A stretch of DNA of 40,921 bases, from the NCBI GenBank assembly GCA_001821135.1, contig MHSA01000013.1, positions 1 to 40,921 of the forward strand, in the 5' to 3' direction. Positions within the stretch are counted from its first letter, which is position 1; each line of letters opens with the position of its first letter. This DNA is from Candidatus Taylorbacteria bacterium RIFCSPLOWO2_01_FULL_48_100. GTDB taxonomy: Bacteria; Patescibacteriota; Minisyncoccia; Phycocordibacterales; UBA10002. The position numbers and the translations under genes were made by a program. The notes below the pieces were generated by a model, which searched no databases, had not been told where the DNA came from, and was given only the letters and a program-made list of their open reading frames with translations. Below, piece by piece: positions 22,518-28,735 of the stretch.

Positions 22518-22549
22518 GGCGCGTCCCGACATACTGTCGTGGACGCGCC
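22518..22549 (-). terminator. Terminator of the degenerate NUDIX gene
   Basis: Arms GGCGCGTCC and GGACGCGCC with an inner ACGAC/GTCGG pairing, followed on the minus strand by a T-rich stretch. Confidence 0.85.
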
Positions 22550-22566
22550 GTGACCAAACCAAATCC

Positions 22567-23172
22567 TCAATCTGAAAGGTATTGCTGATACCTGGCATCG
22601 GAAATGATACCCGCATACCGTTTGCACACCGCACTGTCTTTTGCAAGGACAGCAAGCGCCCGCAATAGAGCAATCCTATGGAAAAGCACACCGCGCTCTT
22701 CCATAAGTTCAAACAGTTCTGCGGCTTCGTACCAGCGCGGAGGACTCAGTGTCTCGTCTCCACGCCCGTGTTTACCCTTTTCAATTTTCGCAGTTTTTCG
22801 CAACTCGCCGCGGAGGTCAGAAAGCAGAAACACAATCTTCTCGTGAATTCCACCCCCTTTCTCCGGGTCGCCGTCGCATTTTTGCACATAAATCGGTTTT
22901 TCTTGTGCAAAACAAAAACCGAAATCACTTGGGTTTTCTGGAATTTCCTGATGTGCACCGCTGATGGCGGTTTGCTCTGGGGTCTCCCCCTCAATACCCG
23001 TCTCCGTTGGAAACTTGTAGGTTGTCCAAGGGTTACAGTTTTTTTGTATTGTATACTGAAATGCCAGAAAGCGGATTTCTCCCACCCCCATTGCTTCGTA
23101 GAAAACCAACACCGCGGAATGCGTAATCTTTACGCTATTCGCACTGTTTGGTCGTCCTTGTGTTGTATTCAT
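22567..23172 (-). CDS. NUDIX-like protein with a degenerate catalytic box
   Basis: 201 residues. ITHSAVLVFYEAMGVGEIRFLAFQY and WTTYKFPTETGIEGETPEQTA follow the NUDIX pattern, but the REUxEE part of the box reads SGAHQEIPENP, so most metal-binding glutamates are missing. The C-terminal third (RWYEAAELFELMEERGVLFHRIALLRALAVLA) resembles the helix that closes NUDIX proteins and continues as a helical tail. It has a clear Shine-Dalgarno (GAGGG, five nt before ATG 23172), a leader of about 138 nt containing the three-way junction, a classical promoter and its own terminator. Probably a binding rather than hydrolysing NUDIX; the role is unknown. Confidence 0.6.
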   Translation of the reverse strand: MNTTQGRPNSANSVKITHSAVLVFYEAMGVGEIRFLAFQYTIQKNCNPWTTYKFPTETGIEGETPEQTAISGAHQEIPENPSDFGFCFAQEKPIYVQKCDGDPEKGGGIHEKIVFLLSDLRGELRKTAKIEKGKHGRGDETLSPPRWYEAAELFELMEERGVLFHRIALLRALAVLAKDSAVCKRYAGIISDARYQQYLSD

Positions 23173-23190
23173 TTTTCCCTCTCGGGTTGA

Positions 23191-23254
23191 ATCCCGTTAG
23201 AAGCAAGGAATCTTTGATTCCTGCCGCAACGAAGTTGCGGGCTTCTAACGGGAT
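23191..23254 (-). ncRNA. Near-perfect three-way junction in the leader of the NUDIX-like gene
   Basis: P1 is 14 bp without mismatch (23191-23204 with 23241-23254). Inside it are two 7-bp hairpins with 3-nt loops: CCGCAAC-TTC-GTTGCGG (23224-23240) and AGGAATC-AAA-GATTCCT (23206-23222), separated by single nucleotides. It ends about 18 nt before the start codon, just upstream of the Shine-Dalgarno GAGGG. It looks like a cis-acting RNA element; the same symmetry would also allow a DNA cruciform. I cannot match it to a known riboswitch. Confidence 0.7.
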
Positions 23255-23281
23255 GAATGTTTTTGTGCGTCTCAAGGTGCC

Positions 23282-23297
23282 TCGTCCACACGGACGA
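23282..23297 (-). promoter_or_regulatory. Extra hairpin early in the same leader
   Basis: TCGTCC-GTGT-GGACGA on the minus strand, near the 5' end of the predicted transcript. Confidence 0.5.
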
Positions 23298-23316
23298 CCT
23301 TTCAACTCTGTTTTCT

Positions 23317-23346
23317 AGTATAACACAGGGTATACGAAATAGTCAA
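23317..23346 (-). promoter_or_regulatory. Classical promoter of the NUDIX-like gene
   Basis: Minus strand: TTGACT (23341-23346), 18-nt spacer, TATACT (23317-23322). Start near 23310 gives a leader of about 138 nt. Confidence 0.65.
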
Positions 23347-23357
23347 ATCAACAAAAA

Positions 23358-23385
23358 AGCGGCGGGTGATTTCTCACTCGCCGCT
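23358..23385 (-). terminator. Terminator of the DinG-like helicase gene
   Basis: Arms AGCGGCG and CGCCGCT with additional GTGA/TCAC pairing, then a T-run on the minus strand. It overlaps the upstream end of the NUDIX promoter region. Confidence 0.85.
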
Positions 23386-23450
23386 CCGTACATTACAACA
23401 CAGCACTTAATAGAACTGCAGATTACTATACAGTGCCCGATAGAATATAA

Positions 23451-25277
23451 CTATCTCACCAACGCGAGCGCCTCCTTCACGCACTGGTCAAGCGTCAAGT
23501 CGCCTTTGTAGGCAACCTGAAGCGTTTTCGGCAGTGCGGAAAAGACAATGCGCCGGAACTGCTGGGAGATGAAGAAGACGACGCCCAAGTCGTCTACGCG
23601 CCGTATATTTCGCCCCCGCACTTGAAGCACGAAGAGCTGAACGCGCCAATTCCATATTGCCCATCGCCGCGAACCGTATCGCTGTTCTTCAAACATACTC
23701 CGCGGCTCGTACATAGGCATATATGGAGGTCGGAGAGCAAAGATTGCGGGTGCAATCTGCTTCGGCAAATCAATACCTTCGCTGAAGTTTGCCGATGTGC
23801 CGACTAGACAATCCCCCTCTCCTTCCCTGAAACGGAGCGCGGCTTCGCGCGCGGTAACGCCGTTGCCGTACGAAACCGCTTTCACTCCCTCTTCTTCCAT
23901 AAGAGCGACGAGTTTCTCCCGCTCTTTGTTTGCAACCACCACATGGAGTGAATGGATTCCCTGTCTCGCTAGTTTTTTCGTTGCCCGCGCCATCCTACGC
24001 ATCACATTCGTAACCGTACCATGCTTCTGTTCTTTGAACGCAAGGTTCGGCGTGTCGGTAGGCATATAGACGGCGGTATTCTCTGGCGGAAACGACGGCG
24101 GGAGCGACAAGAACGGAAATTGAATTCCCGATTCCTGCCCGAAGATTTCGCTGTCCCCTATCGTGGCGGATAGCGCAACCGTCGTCTTCCCAAGCAGGCA
24201 CTTCTTCACGAGCGCCGCGACATAATGCGAGCAGACCACAAGTTTGTTGATTACCCGCTTATCTTTCGTCTCTTCTTTCTCATGGTACGCGTATGTGTAC
24301 GCGAGCGCGCCGCGGTTCGCGAGCGGAAGTGAGAACTCAAGAGAGCGGATGTAGCGGCGCAAGTTAAGCGCCACACCTTCCACCTTCTTGAAAATCTCCA
24401 GATTATCTTCCGCTTCAATCGCATCGCTTTTAATCGCTTTTGCGATGGAGCGCGACAATGCGCCCCCGTCTATCGTTTCCAGTATCTTGATAAGCGCGCT
24501 TATTTCCTCAGCATCCAAAAGGATGCGGTGTTTCTTGCGGACAATCTCAATCATTCTCTTGCGAAAATGCTCAAGCGCCGCGGCAGTTTCATGCTCTTCC
24601 ACTTTTTCTAAAATGGAGATTGCCTGTTCCAAGTGCCAATCGGTAATGTCGTACGACAACGCCGAGCGCACGAGCTCCGGCACGCGATGCCCCTCGTCAA
24701 TGACGAGAAGGTCGGGCTCAGGAAAGTCCTTTGAGAATAGCCGTTTGAAGAGGTAGAACGCAAAGGTCGTCAAGACCGGCTTGCGTGATACCTTCGCTTG
24801 ATGATTTTGCAGATAGTAGGGGCACGCGAGCGCACCTTTCTCCTGCACTTTGCCGGTTTCCTGGTCCACGAAATGCGGACATACTCGGCAGATGGTGTGC
24901 GGAATCTCGTCCGCAGTGAACTTCGTTTTGGACTCGCGCGTCAGGTTTGTCTTATCCCGTTCATAGAGAAAGCACAGGAAGTCGCTTCGCCCAAACGCAA
25001 CTGTAAAGACATCGGGAAACCGTTCGCGGTACTGGTCGGCAATGGTCTTGGTTGGAACCGTTACCACGCACTTCTGAAAGTGCTTCGCCGCCGTCTTTGC
25101 AAGTGTTGTTGCAATTTCTGTCTTGCCGACCCCCGTCCAGAGTTCATGCACGGACGAACCGTGTCCCGCTATGAAGCGGAGTGATGATTCTTGTTCCGAA
25201 CGCATACCGCCACTATATATCCCGTCTTTCGGGAATTGGGACTTTAGCTCGTCCCAGCTGAGCCAATGATGTTGCAT
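23451..25277 (-). CDS. dinG: DinG/XPD-like superfamily 2 helicase with Fe-S cluster cysteines
   Basis: 608 residues. Motif I is LWTGVGKTEIATTLA. Four cysteines between motifs I and II (SDFLCFLYE, TICRVCPHF, ALACPYY) form the Fe-S cluster site of XPD/DinG helicases. Motif II is VIDEGHR (DEGH in place of DEAH). The C-terminal half has LVGTSANFSEGIDLP and motif VI QVRGRNIRR. It should unwind 5'-overhang DNA, R-loops or D-loops. It lacks the N-terminal exonuclease of long Gram-positive DinG proteins. AAAGG precedes ATG 25277 by five nt. Monocistronic with its own promoter and terminator. Confidence 0.87.
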   Translation of the reverse strand: MQHHWLSWDELKSQFPKDGIYSGGMRSEQESSLRFIAGHGSSVHELWTGVGKTEIATTLAKTAAKHFQKCVVTVPTKTIADQYRERFPDVFTVAFGRSDFLCFLYERDKTNLTRESKTKFTADEIPHTICRVCPHFVDQETGKVQEKGALACPYYLQNHQAKVSRKPVLTTFAFYLFKRLFSKDFPEPDLLVIDEGHRVPELVRSALSYDITDWHLEQAISILEKVEEHETAAALEHFRKRMIEIVRKKHRILLDAEEISALIKILETIDGGALSRSIAKAIKSDAIEAEDNLEIFKKVEGVALNLRRYIRSLEFSLPLANRGALAYTYAYHEKEETKDKRVINKLVVCSHYVAALVKKCLLGKTTVALSATIGDSEIFGQESGIQFPFLSLPPSFPPENTAVYMPTDTPNLAFKEQKHGTVTNVMRRMARATKKLARQGIHSLHVVVANKEREKLVALMEEEGVKAVSYGNGVTAREAALRFREGEGDCLVGTSANFSEGIDLPKQIAPAIFALRPPYMPMYEPRSMFEEQRYGSRRWAIWNWRVQLFVLQVRGRNIRRVDDLGVVFFISQQFRRIVFSALPKTLQVAYKGDLTLDQCVKEALALVR

Positions 25278-25323
25278 ATTAACCTTTCTTTTTGGTTGTC
25301 AAACAACCGATTTCCCAGTTACT

Positions 25324-25352
25324 ATATAAGCATAATAGATAATTTAAGTCAA
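25324..25352 (-). promoter_or_regulatory. Probable promoter and leader of the helicase gene
   Basis: Minus strand TTGACT (25347-25352) with a weak TATATA-like -10 17-18 nt on. The leader holds a small hairpin GGTTGT-TTG-ACAACC and AAAGG before the ATG. Confidence 0.4.
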
Positions 25353-25357
25353 GAAAA

Positions 25358-25481
25358 AGCGGCTCAAGACGAATCAAGAGCCGCTCCAGACAGGACTGAA
25401 CCGGAACCGAGCGTGGCGACACTGAGCGTAAGCCCGCAGAACTACGGAGTTCATTCAAGCATATATTAAATATGCTGTCAA
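25358..25481 (-). ncRNA. Possible small RNA with its own promoter and terminator
   Basis: Minus strand: TTGACA (25476-25481), weak -10 TTGAAT (25453-25458), about 90 nt without a good ORF, then a terminator hairpin AGCGGCTC...GAGCCGCT (25358-25385) and five T. No neighbouring minus-strand gene needs this terminator other than pemK, about 190 bp upstream. Confidence 0.4.
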
Positions 25482-25483
25482 TC

Positions 25484-25576
25484 TTGCGCAGAAAAATCAG
25501 CCGTATATACTAAACATACACTTTGACTCCGAAAGGAGTTCCGAGGCACCCCGATGAAAATCGGGGTGCCGTTTTT
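25484..25576 (+). ncRNA. Possible plus-strand small RNA of about 60 nt
   Basis: TTGCGC (25484-25489), 16-nt spacer, TATACT (25506-25511), then ACTCC-GAAA-GGAGT (25526-25539) and an 11-bp terminator hairpin GGCACCCCGAT-GAAA-ATCGGGGTGCC (25545-25570) with T5. Both loops are GAAA. The T-run is on the plus strand only, and no plus-strand gene lies upstream, so a short RNA is the simplest explanation. It ends at the 3' end of the converging pemK gene. Confidence 0.5.
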
Positions 25577-25985
25577 ATGCTATGTCACGATGTATTTCTC
25601 GCAACTGTGCGAAATCTATTGGCGGCATCAATCCAACAAAGCGCAAAAGCCGCTTACTGCTCAGGACGCGCATTTGCGATAGATTTGCGATAAATCGTTC
25701 CCCGTTGTTTTTAAATAAAAGTCGGTATGCTCCTTCTTTTGCTTTCGTTGAAATGGGAATCGCTAAAAATGTTTGCGGGTTAAACTTTTTGAAAATGATG
25801 ACAGGCCGTTCAAAATTACCGTGTTTTCCATTCTCCTCGCTTCCAATGTTGTGCCCGATACTCGCCCACCAAATCTGTCGCTCTCTGAAATATACTTCCG
25901 TCTCTGCAAAATGAATGCGTGGTTTGAGCGTTGCCCACTCCGAGAACCAGCTCAGTATCCTTTCTTTTGGGATGATCTTTTTCAC
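25575..25985 (-). CDS. PemK/MazF-family toxin-like protein without antitoxin
   Basis: 136 residues starting at GTG 25985. An N-terminal helical extension (about 1-32) precedes the PemK-like core: RERQIWWASIGHNIGSEENG, FERPVIIFKKFN, FLAIPISTKAKEGAYR, ANLSQMRVLSSKRLLRFVG. The RPV and S-x-R segments are those used by MazF RNases. No antitoxin gene is adjacent. The gene at 40658 belongs to the same subfamily (REIWWCYLGVNIG). It may be an endoribonuclease toxin, or a domesticated RNA-binding relative. Confidence 0.8.
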   Translation of the reverse strand: MKKIIPKERILSWFSEWATLKPRIHFAETEVYFRERQIWWASIGHNIGSEENGKHGNFERPVIIFKKFNPQTFLAIPISTKAKEGAYRLLFKNNGERFIANLSQMRVLSSKRLLRFVGLMPPIDFAQLREIHRDIA

Positions 25986-25991
25986 AAAACT

Positions 25992-25997
25992 ATTTTA
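25992..25997 (-). promoter_or_regulatory. Extended -10 of the pemK-like gene, leaderless
   Basis: TGTTAAAAT on the minus strand, 6 nt before GTG 25985. Confidence 0.6.
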
Positions 25998-26013
25998 ACA
26001 CAGGTATGAAAAA

Positions 26014-26042
26014 AGCCGCCCCAATTTTAAACTGGGACGGCT
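26014..26042 (-). terminator. Terminator about 200 nt downstream of the unknown 26241-26978 gene
   Basis: Arms AGCCG and CGGCT extended by CCCA/TGGG, then six T on the minus strand. The 26046-26240 stretch between stop and terminator has no convincing ORF; it is a long 3' UTR or holds an unseen small RNA. Confidence 0.8.
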
Positions 26043-26240
26043 CCGGACGCAACAACAGAAGACCAAACCTAACTACGCGCTGCGGAACTGGAGGTAACTG
26101 TGCGAAACCCCGCGAAGCCCGATAAGTTATAGCGGAGGATGAAAGAATCACCAGCCGCTCCGAACTCAACGCGACCGATGCCAACAATATTCTGAACAAG
26201 TCAGGTTTGCTCAACTCCGACGAGCGTGACCTGGAAGGTT

Positions 26241-26978
26241 TTACACCCCCGCGAGTTCGCGGAGGTCCGCGGGCGCGTCAGAGAGGTCGTACTCAACGAC
26301 CGAAATCTCCACCTTGGCGTCCTTCACCGGCAAAATTTCCATCTTGCTGATGACGAATCTGCCGAAGCGGCCGCGGTGAATTGGGTTCCAGTCGCAGAGA
26401 CCGATTTTCCTGCCGGCGGTCTCGACGAGTGCGACCACCGTGTCGCGGCCTATGCCTCGTTTCGTATCAAGCCGGACGGTGAACGAGGTCTCCCAATGTG
26501 GGATGCGCGGGCGCGTAATCGCCACAGCGACTTTCTTTCCGCCGGAGTCCAGATTGCCCTTTGCGAGGAGGCTGTAGAACGGAATGTTGCCGTCCTTGTC
26601 GGTGTCTTTGAAGACGCAGAAATCCTCGGGAAAGTCCAAAAACTCAAAAAGAGTAGTGGACTTCGCCGTAGAAATCTGATTCTTGCCGGATTTTACATAT
26701 CGTCCGGCTCCGACAAGGCACGCAATCATGTTTTGCATCGGGAAGCCCATTTTCGCCGGTGAGCCGTTCGTACCGCTTTCAGAGCGGTAGAGCTTGGTGC
26801 CGGATTCTTCCTGCACGCTCCAATCGGTGCGCTTCTGGCTCTGCTGTCTCTGCCTCAAGACCGTGTCCAAGAAGTCGGGGTCGTTGCCCGGATTCTGCAA
26901 CATTCCCGGAGAGAGATTCTTGAGATGGAATCTCAAAAACTCTGCCGAAACCGCTGTCGTGATAATCGTTTCTTTCAT
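26241..26978 (-). CDS. Unrecognised protein, possible phage-type ancestry
   Basis: 245 residues, mixed alpha/beta, no signal peptide or membrane helix. Features: a glutamine-rich RQRQQSQKRTDW near residue 45, MQNMIACLVGAGRYVKSGK near 80, and a C-terminal CDWNPIHRGRFGRFVISKMEILP that recalls the GRF motif of some phage proteins (weak). It is the only gene of its unit: classical promoter at 27129-27157, a structured leader of about 150 nt, a 7-codon leader ORF that overlaps its ATG, and a terminator about 200 nt after the stop. Confidence 0.5.
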   Translation of the reverse strand: MKETIITTAVSAEFLRFHLKNLSPGMLQNPGNDPDFLDTVLRQRQQSQKRTDWSVQEESGTKLYRSESGTNGSPAKMGFPMQNMIACLVGAGRYVKSGKNQISTAKSTTLFEFLDFPEDFCVFKDTDKDGNIPFYSLLAKGNLDSGGKKVAVAITRPRIPHWETSFTVRLDTKRGIGRDTVVALVETAGRKIGLCDWNPIHRGRFGRFVISKMEILPVKDAKVEISVVEYDLSDAPADLRELAGV

Positions 26979-27009
26979 ACCGTATCTTCTTTCTGCACTT
27001 TACCCCTCC
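26975..27009 (-). promoter_or_regulatory. Strong Shine-Dalgarno and 7-codon leader ORF overlapping the next start
   Basis: GGAGGGG (27003-27009), 4 nt, then GTG at 26998 opens a 7-codon frame whose TGA (26975-26977) overlaps the ATG (26976-26978) of the main gene. The main ATG has no Shine-Dalgarno at normal spacing, which suggests translational coupling. Confidence 0.45.
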
Positions 27010-27128
27010 ATATTTCAGTTGGGATAGGCGTTTTTGCCTCTGTGGTTTAGTTGACGAAGAGCGTTGTTTAGCAATATAAAAATCGCCTCCAAACGCTAAA
27101 CAGCAACTCAAGTTGCCATCTATAAAAA

Positions 27129-27157
27129 AGGTTAGCATAGTGTTGATTTGGTGTCAA
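27129..27157 (-). promoter_or_regulatory. Classical promoter of the unknown 26241-26978 gene
   Basis: TTGACA (27152-27157), 17-nt spacer ending CTATGC, TAACCT (27129-27134). CTATGCTAACCTT is shared exactly with the promoter at 34297-34325. The leader contains GCAAC/GTTGC, GTTTAGC/GCTAAAC and AGGC/GCCT stems. Confidence 0.6.
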
Positions 27158-27191
27158 ATATGTGTAAGTGAGTCGTTGTGTTATACAAAAA

Positions 27192-27218
27192 AGCCCCGAC
27201 AACTTGGTTGTCGGGGCT
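27192..27218 (-). terminator. Terminator downstream of rnhB
   Basis: A 12-bp perfect stem AGCCCCGACAAC/GTTGTCGGGGCT with a 3-nt loop and six T on the minus strand. About 130 nt separate it from the rnhB stop. Confidence 0.85.
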
Positions 27219-27322
27219 CCGCAGGATACCAAACTCGGCGTAAGAAAACTCGACTACACTTAACGGAACCAAAATCCAAGAATCATCTTATCATAAATAC
27301 CTATTTCTGTCTATATTTTGTT

Positions 27323-27346
27323 ATTAAGATACGATCGTATCTTAAT
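27323..27346. repeat. Perfect 24-bp AT-rich palindrome after rnhB
   Basis: A perfect palindrome with ACGATCGT at its centre, starting 3 nt after the rnhB stop. No T-run follows, so it is more likely a protein-binding site or mRNA 3'-end hairpin than a terminator. Confidence 0.7.
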
Positions 27347-27348
27347 TG

Positions 27349-27942
27349 CTAAATGTGAATAAACGACTGGCGGTGGATTGGAGAAAGACCGTGCAGGCGG
27401 AGCATTTCATAGTGCAATTTTGTGCCGTACCCTTTGTGAATATCAAAACCGTACTGAGGGAATTGTTTTGCAAGTCGTACCATTCTGCAGTCGCGGCATA
27501 CTTTTGCGGCAATGGAAGCGAGCGCAATCAGCAGTTCCTTTTCGTCTCCGCGAACTATTGTTTTTTGTTTTGTAAAGTGCGCCGGAGCTTTCAACCCGCC
27601 GTCTAGAAGCACGAGGCATGCATTCGGTTCTATGTTTAATTTTTTAAGCACTCTGTATATTCCAACGCGAAGCGCGCGCGCCATCCCTTTCTTGTCTATA
27701 GTCCGATGCCCCACGAACGCTGTCGCATATTGAACCATTCCCCCGCTTTCATTTTCTTGCATCACCGTAAACCATTCGTCGCGCTGTGTTGGTGAGAGTT
27801 GTTTACAGTCCTTCACACCCGCGAACGCGCAGCGACATACTCGCATCTTACCCGCTTCCACCGCACACGCTCCGATACACAAAGGTCCCGCCAACGGTCC
27901 GCGTCCGACTTCATCTATGCCGATGATGTACTCTGTGCGCAT
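27349..27942 (-). CDS. rnhB: Ribonuclease HII
   Basis: 197 residues, normal length. Active-site residues are visible: IGIDEVGRGPLAGP (Asp-Glu), VLLDGGLKAP (third Asp) and AAKVCRDCRM (KVxRD with the fourth Asp), then YGFDIHKGYGTKLHYEML. It removes RNA primers and misincorporated ribonucleotides. The -10 lies 6 nt before ATG 27942 and abuts the repeat cluster of the DUF559 gene. Confidence 0.93.
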   Translation of the reverse strand: MRTEYIIGIDEVGRGPLAGPLCIGACAVEAGKMRVCRCAFAGVKDCKQLSPTQRDEWFTVMQENESGGMVQYATAFVGHRTIDKKGMARALRVGIYRVLKKLNIEPNACLVLLDGGLKAPAHFTKQKTIVRGDEKELLIALASIAAKVCRDCRMVRLAKQFPQYGFDIHKGYGTKLHYEMLRLHGLSPIHRQSFIHI

Positions 27943-27948
27943 TGAGGT

Positions 27949-27954
27949 ATTTTA
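27949..27954 (-). promoter_or_regulatory. Extended -10 of rnhB, leaderless
   Basis: TGTTAAAAT on the minus strand, 6 nt before ATG 27942. Confidence 0.6.
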
Positions 27955-27967
27955 ACATCCATTCAGA

Positions 27968-28052
27968 ACATCCTCCGTCTCCCTACGGGAGACACCTCCC
28001 TCAAGGGAGGATTTTCCGAAGCTCCACCTTTTAAGGGGGGTTGGGGGGATGT
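27968..28052. repeat. Palindromic repeat unit A1
   Basis: Starts ACATCC and ends GGATGT. It contains GTCTCCCTACGGGAGAC, CCTCCCTCAAGGGAGG and an inverted CCACC...GGGG segment. First member of a family seen six times in the window. Confidence 0.7.
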
Positions 28053-28060
28053 AAGAAACA

Positions 28061-28123
28061 ACATCTCTCCCCCTCGCTCCGCTCGGGTACTCCCCTCAAG
28101 GGGAGATTTAATGAGGCGGATGT
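28061..28123. repeat. Palindromic repeat unit A2, ending in the DUF559 promoter
   Basis: Starts ACATC and ends GATGT; core CTCCCCTCAAGGGGAG preceded by a small stem-loop. Its last T is the first T of the TATAAT at 28123-28128. Confidence 0.75.
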
Positions 28124-28128
28124 ATAAT
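28123..28128 (+). promoter_or_regulatory. -10 of the DUF559 gene, leaderless
   Basis: TATAAT, 7 nt before ATG 28136; consensus hexamer immediately at the repeat edge. Confidence 0.6.
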
Positions 28129-28135
28129 TGTGTAT

Positions 28136-28489
28136 ATGCACTCTCGCCTACCCTACAATAAAAAACTGACACAAAGGGCGCGAGCGATGAGAACGGTAAG
28201 CACGCTGTCCGAAGTATTGCTGTGGAATCAACTTAAAAAGAAAAAATTAAATGGTTTACAATTCTATCGCCAATTTCCCATTCATAATTACATTGTTGAT
28301 TTTTACTGCAAAGAAATTAAGCTTGCAATAGAAATTGACGGCGCGATTCATCAAACAACACGAAAAGAAGACACATTCAGACAGCGCGAAATTGAGTCAT
28401 TGGGCGTTTCTTTTCTGCGTTTCCGAACATCTGAAGTTGAGAAAGATATTGGGAGTGTGCTCATTCGCATCAAAAACTTCTCCTCATAA
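28136..28489 (+). CDS. DUF559 endonuclease-like protein (Vsr/restriction fold)
   Basis: 117 residues from ATG 28136 (GTG 28130 overlaps the promoter). Typical DUF559: LTQRARAMRTVSTLSEVLLWNQL, GLQFYRQFPIHNYIVDFYC, then KLAIEIDGAIHQTTRKEDTFRQRE and SFLRFRTSEVEKD. The Asp in IVDFYC and the Glu in IEIDG match the PD-(D/E)xK-like site of the Vsr-related nuclease fold. The gene is enclosed by palindromic repeat units on both sides (A1/A2 and B1/B2) with almost no spare sequence, like a small mobile cassette. Confidence 0.85.
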   Translation: MHSRLPYNKKLTQRARAMRTVSTLSEVLLWNQLKKKKLNGLQFYRQFPIHNYIVDFYCKEIKLAIEIDGAIHQTTRKEDTFRQREIESLGVSFLRFRTSEVEKDIGSVLIRIKNFSS

Positions 28490-28490
28490 T

Positions 28491-28535
28491 TCCCCCCTTG
28501 AGGGGGGTGCCGAGGTTTGACGAGGCGGGGGATGT
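28491..28535. repeat. Palindromic repeat unit B1
   Basis: CCCCCCTTGAGGGGGG core, ends GGGGATGT. It begins 2 nt after the DUF559 stop. Confidence 0.7.
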
Positions 28536-28543
28536 AGAGAAAA

Positions 28544-28607
28544 ACATCCCTCCCTCCGCCTGCTGGCGGAGTACTCCCCTCAAGGGGAGATTTTGTACGG
28601 TAGATGT
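28544..28607. repeat. Palindromic repeat unit B2
   Basis: Starts ACATCCC, contains CTCCGCCTGCTGGCGGAG and CTCCCCTCAAGGGGAG, ends GATGT. Same orientation and core as A2. Confidence 0.75.
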
Positions 28608-28635
28608 GTATGTTGGATTTATATTCTGCAAATGC

Positions 28636-28663
28636 TTGACAATATATGTGGATATGCTATACT
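28636..28663 (+). promoter_or_regulatory. Near-consensus promoter of the unknown 28736 gene
   Basis: TTGACA (28636-28641), 16-nt spacer ending TGC, TATACT (28658-28663). The leader of about 65 nt has a CTAGC/GCTAG hairpin. Confidence 0.8.
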
Positions 28664-28735
28664 GTACATAGACACTAGCACCTCAAAACGCTAGATGATC
28701 CTAACAAAAAGACAGAACTCTACAGAAAGAAGTGT

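Noticed and set aside
23191-23254. Integron attC site
   Set aside because: The GTTAG/CTAAC ends are in the opposite order from attC core sites and no integrase is near.
25990-26214. 74-residue minus-strand ORF (TTG start)
   Set aside because: It runs through the terminator hairpin at 26014-26042, has no ribosome-binding signal, and its composition is not protein-like.
27968-28607. CRISPR array
   Set aside because: The repeat units are palindromic, irregularly spaced and enclose a gene; there are no unique spacers of constant length and no cas genes.
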